Of a stretch of DNA of 64,000 nt, positions 52,976 through 62,514 are shown one piece after another. How positions within the stretch are numbered: the first letter of the stretch is position 1; every line of letters starts with the position of its first letter. The notes below the pieces were generated by a model. It ran no database searches. It was not told the DNA's origin and saw only the letters and a list, made by a program, of their open reading frames with translations. The position numbers were made by a program, and so were the translations under genes. The stretch comes from Casp-alpha2 sp036337015 (GTDB taxonomy: Bacteria; Pseudomonadota; Alphaproteobacteria; Rhodospirillales; Casp-alpha2), in NCBI GenBank assembly GCA_036337015.1, contig JAYZEZ010000007.1:434001-498000 (forward strand). Reading direction: 5' to 3'.

Positions 52976-53572
52976 TTACAAAACTTTACAAGCATCATCA
53001 AATCCAAGCCGAGGAGATCGATCAAACATATTTTTTCCACTACCATAACCAATGTTGCAAAGAAAATTAGACTTAATATTAGTACCGGCAAAAAAAGTGG
53101 CGTCAACAGCATCACTGTCGTAGCCTGAAATTGGCCCACAATCCAGACCAAGAGCTCGTGCAGCCAAAATAAAATACGCTCCTTGCAAGCTTGAATTGCG
53201 AAAAGCTGTAGAATCGATCAATGAGTCATTACCAACAAACCAAGAACGTGCATTTGTATGCGGAAATAATTCTCCTAATCGTTCATAAAAATTTTGATCC
53301 GATCCAATGATTGCTGTCACTGGAGCTGACATGGTTTTTTGAATATTATCATTATGTAGGCAGGGCTTTAAGCGCATCCTTTCCTTCTCAGAGACTACAA
53401 ATATAATGCGTATGGGGCTACAGTTAGCGCTCGTTGGTCCCATTTTTGTGAGATCCCAAACCTCCTGAAGCAAACTAAGTTTAACGGGTTTTTGAAGCCA
53501 AGCATTATGAGAACGAGCTTTATTAAAAAGTTGATCAAGAGCCTTCCTGTTAATGGCAGCTGTCACAGACAC
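52976..53572 (-). CDS. Nitroreductase family protein (RutE-like)
   Basis: A 198-residue FMN-dependent NAD(P)H oxidoreductase. Family features are KMGPTSANCSPIRIIFVVS near residue 43 (FMN-binding), SSLQGAYFILAARALGLDCGPISGYD near 128 (in part) and LCNIGYGSG near 171. The closest group by eye is the RutE/HadB type (malonic semialdehyde reductase), but substrates of this family are hard to read from sequence. It is co-directional with tsaB, starting upstream of it by three bases. No rut operon genes are present, so a pyrimidine-degradation role is not supported. Confidence 0.82.
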   Translation of the reverse strand: MSVTAAINRKALDQLFNKARSHNAWLQKPVKLSLLQEVWDLTKMGPTSANCSPIRIIFVVSEKERMRLKPCLHNDNIQKTMSAPVTAIIGSDQNFYERLGELFPHTNARSWFVGNDSLIDSTAFRNSSLQGAYFILAARALGLDCGPISGYDSDAVDATFFAGTNIKSNFLCNIGYGSGKNMFDRSPRLGFDDACKVL

Positions 53573-53675
53573 CTCCTAATTAAAGTTTTATAGAAAATAC
53601 ATCATCACCATTACACTAGTTCTTAACTATTTAAGCTAATAATGCACTAATAATAATTTTATTGTGGTTTAGAAA

Positions 53676-54719
53676 ATGTTTTTACAACGCATAACTGTTT
53701 TAGTTTGTTACAGCTTAATTGCAGCATCTACAATAAAGCCTAGCAACTTATGGGCGAACGAGACAACTATAGACTCAAATGCAGTCGTTTTCGCATACCA
53801 TCGTATAGGCGAAAAAGGTTATCCAACTACCAACGTTACCATAGAACAGTTCAAAGCTCATCTTGAAGAATTGCAAACCGGTAATTACTCAATACTACCT
53901 TTACCCCAAATAATTAACTCAATTAAAACTGGCAAACGCCTACCTTATAGAACTATAGGAATCACTTTCGACGATGCATATAAATCTGTTTACACACGTG
54001 CCTGGCCTATACTTAGGGCTAAAGGGTTTCCATTTACAATCTTTGTTTCCACAGATGCAATAGACAATAAATTTAATAAATTCATGTCTTGGAACCAAAT
54101 TCAGGAATTGACAAATGCTGGCATTACATTGGGATCACATACAGGATCACATCTCCACATGCCAATAGAAACCCTAAAAACAAACATGGAAGAAATTCGA
54201 AGGTCACATGAACGCTTTATGGAAATTTTAAACAAAAAACCAAAGATTTTTGCTTACCCTTACGGTGAAACGAGTCTAAAAATCAAGTCCATGATAAAAA
54301 AAATTGGGTTTATCGCTGCTTTCGGGCAACATTCCGGCGCCTTTGATAAATCAAGCGATTTTTACAACTTGCCACGTTTTTCAATGAATGAAAAATATGC
54401 TGGAATAAAACGATTTAAATTGGCTGCAAATACTCTGGCAATGCAAGTTACCGATGTAACACCAATGGACCCATTTTTAAAAACCGATGCATCCCCAGCT
54501 ATAGGTTTTACCCTAAAATCAAAATTTAAAAATTTTAAACAACTGTCGTGCTTTTTGTCACATAATGGCAAAGCACGAATTGAAATTCTGGGCAATAAAC
54601 GAATTGAAATTCGTTTTAGTAAGCCCTTTCCATTAGGCCGCACACGGTTAAATTGTACTCATCCAGGCATTGGTGGGCGTTGGCATTGGTTTGGGAGACA
54701 ATTTTACCGCCCAAATTGA
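53676..54719 (+). CDS. Secreted polysaccharide deacetylase family protein
   Basis: A 347-residue exported protein with a signal peptide (about residues 1-27, ending near LWA). The NodB-type deacetylase domain (about 33-240) has VVFAYHRIG, the metal-binding Asp in GITFDDAYKSVY, the His pair in LGSHTGSHLHM and FAYPYGE. The C-terminal part after about residue 245 has no recognisable domain but includes a short direct repeat (RIEILGNKRIEIR). It probably deacetylates a cell-wall or surface polysaccharide. It is convergent with the bax-like gene, 15 bases apart. Confidence 0.88.
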   Translation: MFLQRITVLVCYSLIAASTIKPSNLWANETTIDSNAVVFAYHRIGEKGYPTTNVTIEQFKAHLEELQTGNYSILPLPQIINSIKTGKRLPYRTIGITFDDAYKSVYTRAWPILRAKGFPFTIFVSTDAIDNKFNKFMSWNQIQELTNAGITLGSHTGSHLHMPIETLKTNMEEIRRSHERFMEILNKKPKIFAYPYGETSLKIKSMIKKIGFIAAFGQHSGAFDKSSDFYNLPRFSMNEKYAGIKRFKLAANTLAMQVTDVTPMDPFLKTDASPAIGFTLKSKFKNFKQLSCFLSHNGKARIEILGNKRIEIRFSKPFPLGRTRLNCTHPGIGGRWHWFGRQFYRPN

Positions 54720-54734
54720 ATTGAAAATAAAAAT

Positions 54735-55877
54735 TTAAGTATATGGTATTGAATTCACCTTATTACCTTGCAACTGAGCACCATCAAAATTCTGCAAGTT
54801 GTTCCCAATAATTAAGTTACGGATATCGACTATATATTTATCGCCTAGCTGAGAATATTTTTTTAAACTATTAACCAACAACATTCCTCTAATTGGCTTC
54901 CCTTTAAGACGAAGGCGGTTACGAATTTTACGTAACCTCTCGTATGCCCTATGTGTATTTAAATTATAAGTATATGCTCTCACTGATCCAATAAGGCTTT
55001 CAAAAGAGCGGACACGATGCTTCCTGTCATGCTCTCGCTTTGATGGCAATAAACTATTTGTTTTTGAAAAAGTCCATTGTCCAAAAATTGCATTACCCTC
55101 CCGCACAAATCTCGAAGTACCCCAGCCACTTTCAATTGCAGCCTGGGCTAAAGCAATAGATGGGGGAATAATATCTACTTGCTTGAGAAGACGAGTAACA
55201 GAAACGTTCTTTTGACCATAACGTTTCGCTACACCCGCCAACCATAATCGGTCTCCGCGATCTAAAGTTTTACCCAAATTAATATTTTGTTGGATAAACA
55301 ACAATCGCCGACGATCTTGCAAAATTTCTTCATTAATTTTTAAAACCAATGGCAACACACTTTTAAAAAAAAGAGCTTTACGAACAGAAATTCGACTAAT
55401 TGTATTAAGGTCTCCAGGTAGTCTGGTCAGGAAAAAACGAGGTACTGTAATTTCACCAGAACGAATTTGTTTAAGGTCATAGCCAATCTCTTTAAAAGCT
55501 TTTGAAAGCCCGCCTGAAGTCCTAGAAAGCGATTGTCGGTGTTTTTTATCAATCGCACTGATAGAAAAAACACCCGTAAGAGTATCAATTCTATCTTCTT
55601 CTTGTGCCACTCTTATATGAGAGAATTTATTAGCTTCAGAAAAGGAAAAAACTAATTTTCCTTTCCAAGCCTTATTCTTAAACAAATTAATGTCCATTAG
55701 TGGGCTTGAAAACACAGGTGGAACCGGTATCAGAATAGAGCCTGTCTCCAAAACACTTGGCATAACATTAGGAAATAAAGCTCTATAATTAAAAGGCTTT
55801 AATCCAGAAATGTATATTAGCCCTATAACAAGTAAAGCTAGTAAAAATAGTGCTTTTAATTCAAACCGACTAGACAT
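54735..55877 (-). CDS. Bax-like glucosaminidase-domain protein
   Basis: A 380-residue protein with one N-terminal membrane anchor (about residues 9-26). The C-terminal glucosaminidase domain (about 235-350) has PPSIALAQAAIESGWGTSRF, NAIFGQWTF and a later SRYSQLGDKYI-like KKYSQLGDKYIVDIRNLI. This is the outline of E. coli Bax and related peptidoglycan hydrolases; the active-site Glu is in AAIESGWG. The central part (about 90-230) is Lys/Arg-rich and unassigned. Convergent with the deacetylase, it suggests a shared cell-wall remodelling theme. Confidence 0.8.
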   Translation of the reverse strand: MSSRFELKALFLLALLVIGLIYISGLKPFNYRALFPNVMPSVLETGSILIPVPPVFSSPLMDINLFKNKAWKGKLVFSFSEANKFSHIRVAQEEDRIDTLTGVFSISAIDKKHRQSLSRTSGGLSKAFKEIGYDLKQIRSGEITVPRFFLTRLPGDLNTISRISVRKALFFKSVLPLVLKINEEILQDRRRLLFIQQNINLGKTLDRGDRLWLAGVAKRYGQKNVSVTRLLKQVDIIPPSIALAQAAIESGWGTSRFVREGNAIFGQWTFSKTNSLLPSKREHDRKHRVRSFESLIGSVRAYTYNLNTHRAYERLRKIRNRLRLKGKPIRGMLLVNSLKKYSQLGDKYIVDIRNLIIGNNLQNFDGAQLQGNKVNSIPYT

Positions 55878-56036
55878 AAAAAAATTTTAAGAAGGAATAT
55901 CGCCCTATCCTTCAGCCTCTTAAAACAATACACAAACCAAAACTTTTATTTTTTTAGTAAACCGCTACCCCCCCCTAGGATGGGACATCACGGAGCCTTT
56001 TGGCCGGCAGTGTCAAAACCTTGTTACCACAAATTT

Positions 56037-56108
56037 AAAAAAATACGTAGCTAAAAAAATCGTTTTATCTATTTTTACTCGATTAAAAAAAACATAAAAA
56101 CGCTACGT
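56037..56108 (-). terminator. Long hairpin and T tract after the Nfu gene
   Basis: ACGTAGC (minus strand, 56108-56102) and GCTACGT (56051-56045) are perfect inverted arms about 50 bases apart, with further imperfect pairing inside (GTTTTTAT / ATAAAAC). On the minus strand the outer arm is followed by A and seven T. It lies just after the Nfu stop and could end that transcript. Loop size makes folding efficiency uncertain. Confidence 0.45.
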
Positions 56109-56128
56109 TTTAGTAGTTCACTGAGAAT

Positions 56129-56677
56129 TTAATTGATAGCACGGACTTCAGTCACCTCAGGAACGAAATGGCGCAACATATTCTCAATACCACTTTTCAA
56201 AGTAGCTGTTGCAGATGGGCAACCCGAGCAAGCACCCTGCATATGGACAAAAACCACACCATTTTCAAAGCCTTTATAAACGATATCTCCACCATCCTGA
56301 GCTACTGCTGGTCTTACTTTGGTTTCAATTAACTCTTTGATTTTTTGTGCTGTACCGTCTAGCGACCCTGCTTCAGCCTTAGAATCTTCCTCTTCTTCAA
56401 TAGTCTCTTGACCAGATTGGAAATGCTCCATAATAGCACCCAAAACTTGGGGCTTCATATATTCCCAATCTTTGTCATCTGATTTTGTCACGGTAATGAA
56501 ATCAGATGACAAATAAACACCACCAACACCTTCAATACTAAAAAGCCTTGTTGCCAAGGGAGATTTTTTAGCATCATCATCTGTAGTGTAATTTGCAGTT
56601 CCAAATTTCATAACTGGAACGCCAGGAAGAAACTTTAGGGTTGCAGGATTTGGCGTGTTTTCTGTTTGAATAAACAT
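56129..56677 (-). CDS. NfuA-type iron-sulfur cluster scaffold
   Basis: A 182-residue Fe-S carrier. The N-terminal Nfu domain begins QTENTPNPATLKFLPG, and the C-terminal NifU domain (about 110-180) has VRPAVAQDGGDIVYKGFENG and GACSGCPSATATLKSGIEN with the CxxC cluster-binding pair. Relatives deliver [4Fe-4S] clusters to target proteins under stress. The start at 56677 has AGAGGGA seven bases upstream; ATG 56695 is in frame but less likely. It is transcribed away from trpS and toward the bax-like gene. Confidence 0.93.
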   Translation of the reverse strand: MFIQTENTPNPATLKFLPGVPVMKFGTANYTTDDDAKKSPLATRLFSIEGVGGVYLSSDFITVTKSDDKDWEYMKPQVLGAIMEHFQSGQETIEEEEDSKAEAGSLDGTAQKIKELIETKVRPAVAQDGGDIVYKGFENGVVFVHMQGACSGCPSATATLKSGIENMLRHFVPEVTEVRAIN

Positions 56678-56695
56678 ATCAGTCCCTCTTGCCAA

Positions 56696-56704
56696 ATTAT
56701 AACA
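56696..56704 (-). promoter_or_regulatory. Extended -10 promoter of the Nfu gene
   Basis: On the minus strand TGTTATAAT matches an extended -10 element (TGn plus TATAAT). A start about seven bases downstream would leave a leader of only about 12 bases before the ATG at 56677, just enough to hold the Shine-Dalgarno sequence. No good -35 is present at 17 bases, in keeping with an extended -10 promoter. Confidence 0.5.
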
Positions 56705-56797
56705 TTACTATAATTCAAAATGGGCTAAGAACGTTCGTTAATCAAGTCTTGTTGACTATTTATTCAAATTTCCTAAAATTAGACGCGCTTATCAAAA

Positions 56798-57802
56798 TCA
56801 TGACTCAGAACAAAAAAATCCAACTATTTCATGAACTTCTTTCAGAATCGGCTCAGAAATAGCACGCGCACGCTCCGCACCATCAGAAATTATTTCATCT
56901 AAATTTTTTGGATCGTTTAACAAATCAAAAAATTTTTTCTGAAAAGGTTCAAGCTCTGAAATTACTAGATCAGCTAATTTTTCCTTAAACACTGAAAATT
57001 CTTTACCATCAAATTGCCCACAAACTTCTTTAATTTCTAAATCAGCCAATGCTGCATAAATGCCAATAAGATTAACCGCTTCTGGACGATCTATAAATTC
57101 CTCTGGCGTGGCAGGAAAACTACCAGAATCGGTTTTTGCCTTACGAATTTTTTTTGAAATAGTTTCAGCACTATCTATCAGATCTATACGTGATAACGAC
57201 GATGGATCAGACTTGCTCATTTTAGATGTCCCGTCACGCAAAGACATTACTCTAGTTGCGGCACCTAAAATCAAAGGTTCTACAACGGGGAAAAAATCCA
57301 CACAAAAATCATTATTGAATTTTTGTGCGATATCCCTAGCCAGCTCCAAATGTTGTTTTTGGTCTTCACCAACCGGCACATGTGTGCCTTTATATAGAAG
57401 TATATCTGCTGCCATTAAATTAGGATAAGCATATAATCCAACAGATGCTTTTTCCTTATTTTTCCCGGCCTTTTCCTTAAATTGAGTCATTCTATTTAAC
57501 CAACCAAGGCGCGCTACACAGTTGAATATCCAAGCCAATTCAGCATGACCGGACACCTGGCTTTGATTGAAGATAATGTGTTTTTTTACATCAATACCTG
57601 CAGCGACTAGAGCGGCGGCCACATTTCGGGTGTTTGTACGAAGCTCAATCGGTGTTTGCCAAACGGTAAGAGCATGTAAATCAACAACACAAAACACGCA
57701 ATCATAACTATCTTGCAAGCGCACCCAGTTACGTATTGCGCCCAGATAATTGCCCAAGTGAAGGTTACCTGTAGGCTGCACACCTGAAAAAATTCGCTGC
57801 AT
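56798..57802 (-). CDS. trpS: Tryptophanyl-tRNA synthetase
   Basis: A class I aminoacyl-tRNA synthetase, 334 residues. HIGH-type GNLHLGNYLGAIRNWV near residue 13, AYPNLMAADILLYKGTHVPVGEDQKQHLELARDI near 123 (in part) and KMSKSDPSS near 193 are diagnostic. The start is ATG 57802, giving MQRIFSGVQPTG. It follows murJ by 26 bases on the same strand, in the order glnD-murJ-trpS known from many alphaproteobacteria. Confidence 0.97.
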   Translation of the reverse strand: MQRIFSGVQPTGNLHLGNYLGAIRNWVRLQDSYDCVFCVVDLHALTVWQTPIELRTNTRNVAAALVAAGIDVKKHIIFNQSQVSGHAELAWIFNCVARLGWLNRMTQFKEKAGKNKEKASVGLYAYPNLMAADILLYKGTHVPVGEDQKQHLELARDIAQKFNNDFCVDFFPVVEPLILGAATRVMSLRDGTSKMSKSDPSSLSRIDLIDSAETISKKIRKAKTDSGSFPATPEEFIDRPEAVNLIGIYAALADLEIKEVCGQFDGKEFSVFKEKLADLVISELEPFQKKFFDLLNDPKNLDEIISDGAERARAISEPILKEVHEIVGFFCSES

Positions 57803-57828
57803 GAAGATTATCTCCTTAAAGGTCTTTT

Positions 57829-59406
57829 TTAATTTTTTCCGCCCCCCTTATAAAGGCTTTTTATTTCTTCAACACTTGACACCTTGAAAGCTAACACCAA
57901 CAACCCATAAATGACCATTCCGCCTAGAACTAAAATTGCTAAAGCAAAAACACCACCTAACATCGAACCAATAAAGTTCTGCGCTAACCAACTATCGGCA
58001 AAATACAACGCCACCCCCATGATTAGTGAAGCTAGGATTATGCCTGGAAACCGAGCAAGCAATCGGTCATCGACTATTAAGTGCCCACGACGAAATAGTA
58101 CCCAAGCTAGAAATACCGCATTAACCCAACTAGATACTACCGTCGCAGCAGCAATACCTACATGCTTATAAGGCCCCATTAGGATTAAATTTAGTATTAG
58201 ATTAATAAACAAACAAAAAATCGCAATCTTAACTGGTGTTAACGTATCCTCCCTCCCAAAAAAGCCTGGTGCTAAGGCCTTAACCATAACATAAGCTGGC
58301 AACCCAAGAGCATACATACCTAAAGCTGCAGCTGTGGCCTTCGTTTCCAATGATCCAAAGGCACCACGTTCAAACAAAACACGAATTATAGGATCTGCGA
58401 TGACCGCTAACGCAATAGCCGCAGGAACTGCTATCAGCAATGAGATCTCTAATGCTCTGTTTTGACTATACAAAGCACCAAGATTATCGCCTCCCCGAAC
58501 TTGACGTGACAACATCGGCAATAACACAGTACCAACAGCAACACCTAACACACCCAGAGGAAGTTGATTTACGCGGTCTGCATAAAACAAATAAGAAATC
58601 GAACCTGTTGATAGCAAGGATGCAATTGCCGTATCAATTACTAAATTTACTTGATAGATGCCTGCGCCAACAGCAACGGGCGCCATACGTTTCAATAAGC
58701 TTCGGACGCAAGGAGTTAAATGAGGACGTGGCACCTTTAACCAAATCCTTTGTCGCCCACAGGCTCCATACAACCAAATTAGTTGCAGTACACCAGCACC
58801 ACTAACACCCCATGCGAGAGCATGACTAGCGCTCAACATATAAGGTGCTAGAAACAAAATTGCTCCGATCAAGCTAAGATTCAATAATATTGGCGTTGCA
58901 GCAGCAGCGGCAAACTTACCTAATGAATTCAGCACACCTGCCATTAATGAAACCACAGACACAAATAGAAGATATGGAAATGTAATTCGGGTAAGTTCAA
59001 CAGCTAAATTGAATTTACTTGGGTCAACAATAAACCCAGGCGCAAAGATTAGCATAACTATTGGCATAGAAATTTGTAAAACAACTACAAAAAGGAGTAA
59101 TATGCAGATTAAAACACTTAAAGCTTGCTCTGCAAATTCCTTAGCAGCTGACAATCCCTCATCCTCTAGGCGCCCAGCAAACATTGGCACGAAAGCCATT
59201 GAAAAAGCGCCTTCTGCAAAAAGTCGGCGAAAAAGATTCGGCATTTTAAAAGCAACAAAGAAAGCATCTGCACCAATTCCAGCCCCAAGCACAGCAGCAA
59301 TGAGTATATCCCGAATAAATCCCAATACTCGGCTGGCCAAGGTAACCACACCTACTGTTACAATAGATTGCAGAAGTCTCAATTTATGGAGATCCCCATG
59401 ACTCAA
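57829..59406 (-). CDS. murJ: Lipid II flippase MurJ
   Basis: A MATE-like polytopic membrane protein (14 predicted helices by eye) that flips lipid II. The 525-residue protein starts LQSIVTVGVVTLASRVLGFIRD, followed by DAFFVAFKMPNLFRRLFAEGAFSMAFVP near residue 46 (a highly conserved block, in part). Internal charges such as Arg near SRVLGFIRD and SYLFYADRVNQLPLGVLGVA near 270 are typical of the family. It is upstream of trpS and downstream of glnD on the same strand. Confidence 0.95.
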   Translation of the reverse strand: MSHGDLHKLRLLQSIVTVGVVTLASRVLGFIRDILIAAVLGAGIGADAFFVAFKMPNLFRRLFAEGAFSMAFVPMFAGRLEDEGLSAAKEFAEQALSVLICILLLFVVVLQISMPIVMLIFAPGFIVDPSKFNLAVELTRITFPYLLFVSVVSLMAGVLNSLGKFAAAAATPILLNLSLIGAILFLAPYMLSASHALAWGVSGAGVLQLIWLYGACGRQRIWLKVPRPHLTPCVRSLLKRMAPVAVGAGIYQVNLVIDTAIASLLSTGSISYLFYADRVNQLPLGVLGVAVGTVLLPMLSRQVRGGDNLGALYSQNRALEISLLIAVPAAIALAVIADPIIRVLFERGAFGSLETKATAAALGMYALGLPAYVMVKALAPGFFGREDTLTPVKIAIFCLFINLILNLILMGPYKHVGIAAATVVSSWVNAVFLAWVLFRRGHLIVDDRLLARFPGIILASLIMGVALYFADSWLAQNFIGSMLGGVFALAILVLGGMVIYGLLVLAFKVSSVEEIKSLYKGGGKN

Positions 59407-59505
59407 AATTTTTCAAACAATTCGAACAAAAAATTCTTCTAACGCCGATTTTTTAAGATCTGTTTAACAACAAAAAAAACTTTTTGGAACTTATTATGTG
59501 CTAAG

Positions 59506-59545
59506 AAAGCAACGCTTTGTCCTCCAAATGGTTGGAGCATTTTTT
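59506..59545 (+). terminator. Two tandem hairpins with T tract, plus strand, between glnD and murJ
   Basis: AAAGC-AAC-GCTTT (59506-59518) is followed by CTCCAA-ATGG-TTGGAG (59522-59537) and CATTTTTT. On the plus strand this is a convincing intrinsic terminator, yet the flanking genes both run on the minus strand. It could be the 3' end of a small RNA or stop antisense transcription into glnD. No good promoter for such a transcript was found. Confidence 0.5.
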
Positions 59546-59585
59546 ATAACACCATAGTTACCTTCGGATCTCTATCATCTGTATT

Positions 59586-62342
59586 TTAAGCTGCTTTTAT
59601 CCCAACATCACTAGAAACGGTTTTTAGCAACCCATTGTGAAGAAAGTCCAATTTTTCTTCATTATCTAATTTCAAACCAAAAATATCACGAACATAAAAC
59701 ACGTCTACTACGCGCGCGCCATAAGTGGAAATATGAGCGCTGGAAATTTGCAGACTAGATTCAGTCAAAAAAGCAGTTAAATCATGAAGTAGTCCTAATC
59801 GATCACGTCCGTTAATTTCAATCACGGTTTGCCGAGTTGAAGCTTTATTATCTATAAGAACACGAGTTGGAATAGAAAAATTCTTTATATGCGATTGGTT
59901 GGAAAATTTTTGTGCTTCTGTAAGTTCACGAGCAGATTGCAACCGGCCTGACAAAGATTTTTGAATACATTTTTTAAGTCGAACCAAGCGATCTGCCGAA
60001 GAAAAAGCATTGCCGAATGAATCTTGAATACGAAACACATCAAACGCCATTCCATTGCTCATTGTCATCACCTTAGCATTAACAACTGAAGCTCCGGCAA
60101 GTGCCATAGCTCCTGCAATTGCTGCAAAAAGACCCGGATGATCAGGGGCGTATATGATGATTTCAGTTGCGTCTATCTCTTCCTCCACTCTGGAAGAAAT
60201 GGTCAATTTGTGACCGCTCTTCTCAGCTTCTTTAATCAAATTTGCATGATGCACTAAGGTATCAATATCAAATGACAACCAATAGTCATTATGGCCAAGA
60301 GAAAAAAATTGTTCCCGATCTCCTACAGCCCATTTTTCAAGATAATGGCTAAGTTCTTCCTTGACTTGTTCAACTCTATCAACTTGTCGTCCCGACTGAA
60401 CAGCGCCAACTAGATTTTCCTGTACTCGATAATATAATTCTCTTAGAAGACCCGCCTTCCAAGCATTCCAAATATTAGGACCAACCGCTCTAATATCAAC
60501 GGTAGTTAGAATCAATAAAAGACGCAATCGTTCTGGAGATTGAATAATTGCAGCTAAGTCGCTGGACGTCTTAGGATCGTAAATGTCTCGTTTGAAAGCA
60601 ATTGAGCTCAACAACAAATGATGACGAACTAGCCAAGAAACAGTTTCCGTTTCCCAGTCACTCAAGCCTAAGCGAGGACCTAAACGATTAGCAATCTCAG
60701 CCCCGAGAACAGAATGATCGCCGCTCCGACCTTTAGCAGTATCATGCAAAAAAACAGAAAGGTATAACACCCGTAAAGACTGCACCTCACCTATAATTAA
60801 ACAAGCTGTGGGATGTTCAGATTTAAGCCGTCCATCTTCTATTTTTTTTAGTATTCCAATTGCACGAATTGTATGCTCATCTACAGTATATGCGTGATAC
60901 ATATCATATTGCATTTGAGCAACAATCTTACCAAAATCCGGCATGAACCTACCCAAAACACCTGCCTCATTAAGTCTGGTCAGTGTAATTTCAGGCTTTT
61001 CACCAAGCAACATTTCTAAAAACAATTTGTTAGCTTGCGGATCACAAAGGAAATCTGAATCAATACATTTTAAATTTTCTGTCACCCATCGAAGCGTATT
61101 AGGGTGTATATCAACATTATACCTTTGGGCAACTCTAAACAATTCTAGCAACTTTATTGGTTCTTTTTTGAAAACTTCGTTATTGGGCACCGTCAATCTT
61201 TTGCCTTCAACAATAAATCCCTCAATCTGACGTTTTTTTAAAAAAAATTTAGGAAGAAACGACCATTGCTCCTTTTTTTTCTGCTGATCCTCAAAAACAG
61301 CGCAAAGGATTCGCGTCAAATCTCCAATATCCTTAGTTATAAGAAAATAGTGCTTCATAAACCTCTCGACGCCTTGAGCACCCGATCTGTCTGCATAATT
61401 AAGGCAACGGCTAATTTCGCTTTGCACGTTAAATGTCAGGCGTTCCTCTGCGCGGTTACTATTATAATGCAGATGACAGCGCACACCCCAAAAAAAATTT
61501 TCAGCTCGAGTAAATAGGCGTACGTCTTTATCTGTCAACACGCCAAGCTCAAGTAGATCTCTCAGGTCATCAACACAATAAAGGTATTTAGCTATCCAAA
61601 ACAATGTTTGGAGATCACGCAAACCACCCTTACCCTCCTTTATATTGGGTTCTAATACATAGCGCGTATCACCCATATATTTATGGCGCGCATCTCGTTC
61701 TGCCAACTTTGCTTCAACAAATTCAAGGGCTGTTGATCTGTCAAATGCCTCTTGAAATCTCTTCTTAAAATTCTCAAAAACCCGCTGATCTCCCCATAAC
61801 CATCGGGAATCCAGCAGGCTTGTACGAATGGTCAAATCATCACGGGAAAGACGAACTGCTTCGTCAATAGTCCTAGTCGCATGCCCGACTACAAGCCCTA
61901 AATCCCAGAGGGTATAAAGTATGTACTCTACTAATTGTTCACTTTGGGTTGTAAGTTTGTTTGGCAACAAGAACATAAGGTCAATATCTGAAAAAGGAGC
62001 CAACTCTCTTCGTCCATATCCGCCTGTAGCAACTATAGAAATAACCTCACCTTTGGCTAGGTGGGATTGAGGGCAAACACTGGTGATAGCAAAATCGTAT
62101 ATTGTACGAATTAATTGATCAACTAGATGGCTGTTAGCTTTCACTATTTCACGGCTAGATACTTTCTCGTTTTCAAATCGACGTCTTATTTCGCTCCAGC
62201 CTATTGAATAAGCAGTCTTAAATACGTCTAACACCTGATTTTGTATTTTTTCCGTATAACCAGAACAGCTAGTAAGTTCATCAAGCTTGGATAGTAGAGA
62301 CTTGCGATCTATAATTTCGCGTGGTTTTGCTATAACAACCAT
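59586..62342 (-). CDS. glnD: Bifunctional uridylyltransferase/uridylyl-removing enzyme (PII regulator)
   Basis: GlnD uridylylates and deuridylylates PII proteins in response to glutamine. The 918-residue protein has the nucleotidyltransferase motif TGGYGRRELAPFSDIDLMFL near residue 108, the HD domain with VFLHDTAKGRSGDHS near 530 and two C-terminal ACT domains (EIIIYAPDHPGLFAAIAGAM near 722 and VIEINGRDRLGLLHDL near 848). All four regions are in the normal order. It lies 172 bases downstream of mutS on the same strand and 179 before murJ. Confidence 0.96.
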   Translation of the reverse strand: MVVIAKPREIIDRKSLLSKLDELTSCSGYTEKIQNQVLDVFKTAYSIGWSEIRRRFENEKVSSREIVKANSHLVDQLIRTIYDFAITSVCPQSHLAKGEVISIVATGGYGRRELAPFSDIDLMFLLPNKLTTQSEQLVEYILYTLWDLGLVVGHATRTIDEAVRLSRDDLTIRTSLLDSRWLWGDQRVFENFKKRFQEAFDRSTALEFVEAKLAERDARHKYMGDTRYVLEPNIKEGKGGLRDLQTLFWIAKYLYCVDDLRDLLELGVLTDKDVRLFTRAENFFWGVRCHLHYNSNRAEERLTFNVQSEISRCLNYADRSGAQGVERFMKHYFLITKDIGDLTRILCAVFEDQQKKKEQWSFLPKFFLKKRQIEGFIVEGKRLTVPNNEVFKKEPIKLLELFRVAQRYNVDIHPNTLRWVTENLKCIDSDFLCDPQANKLFLEMLLGEKPEITLTRLNEAGVLGRFMPDFGKIVAQMQYDMYHAYTVDEHTIRAIGILKKIEDGRLKSEHPTACLIIGEVQSLRVLYLSVFLHDTAKGRSGDHSVLGAEIANRLGPRLGLSDWETETVSWLVRHHLLLSSIAFKRDIYDPKTSSDLAAIIQSPERLRLLLILTTVDIRAVGPNIWNAWKAGLLRELYYRVQENLVGAVQSGRQVDRVEQVKEELSHYLEKWAVGDREQFFSLGHNDYWLSFDIDTLVHHANLIKEAEKSGHKLTISSRVEEEIDATEIIIYAPDHPGLFAAIAGAMALAGASVVNAKVMTMSNGMAFDVFRIQDSFGNAFSSADRLVRLKKCIQKSLSGRLQSARELTEAQKFSNQSHIKNFSIPTRVLIDNKASTRQTVIEINGRDRLGLLHDLTAFLTESSLQISSAHISTYGARVVDVFYVRDIFGLKLDNEEKLDFLHNGLLKTVSSDVGIKAA

Positions 62343-62514
62343 AAATTCTAATTAATCATTAGATGTGACATTTTAAATTCGGAGAAATGGTTACAATTTA
62401 AATTAAAAAATTTTAATCTTAAATTTTTAATTATGCTTAAAGTTTCTACTTGAGCTAAGCGAAAAAATCACTCACAAATTATTTTAAAAAGAGCAAGCGA
62501 CCATTGCCTGAAAA

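Noticed and set aside
54575..54612. Direct repeat of 14 bases (ACGAATTGAAATTC twice) as a mobile-element trace
   Set aside because: It lies inside a coding sequence and simply encodes RIEI twice; no target-site or terminal inverted repeat is associated.
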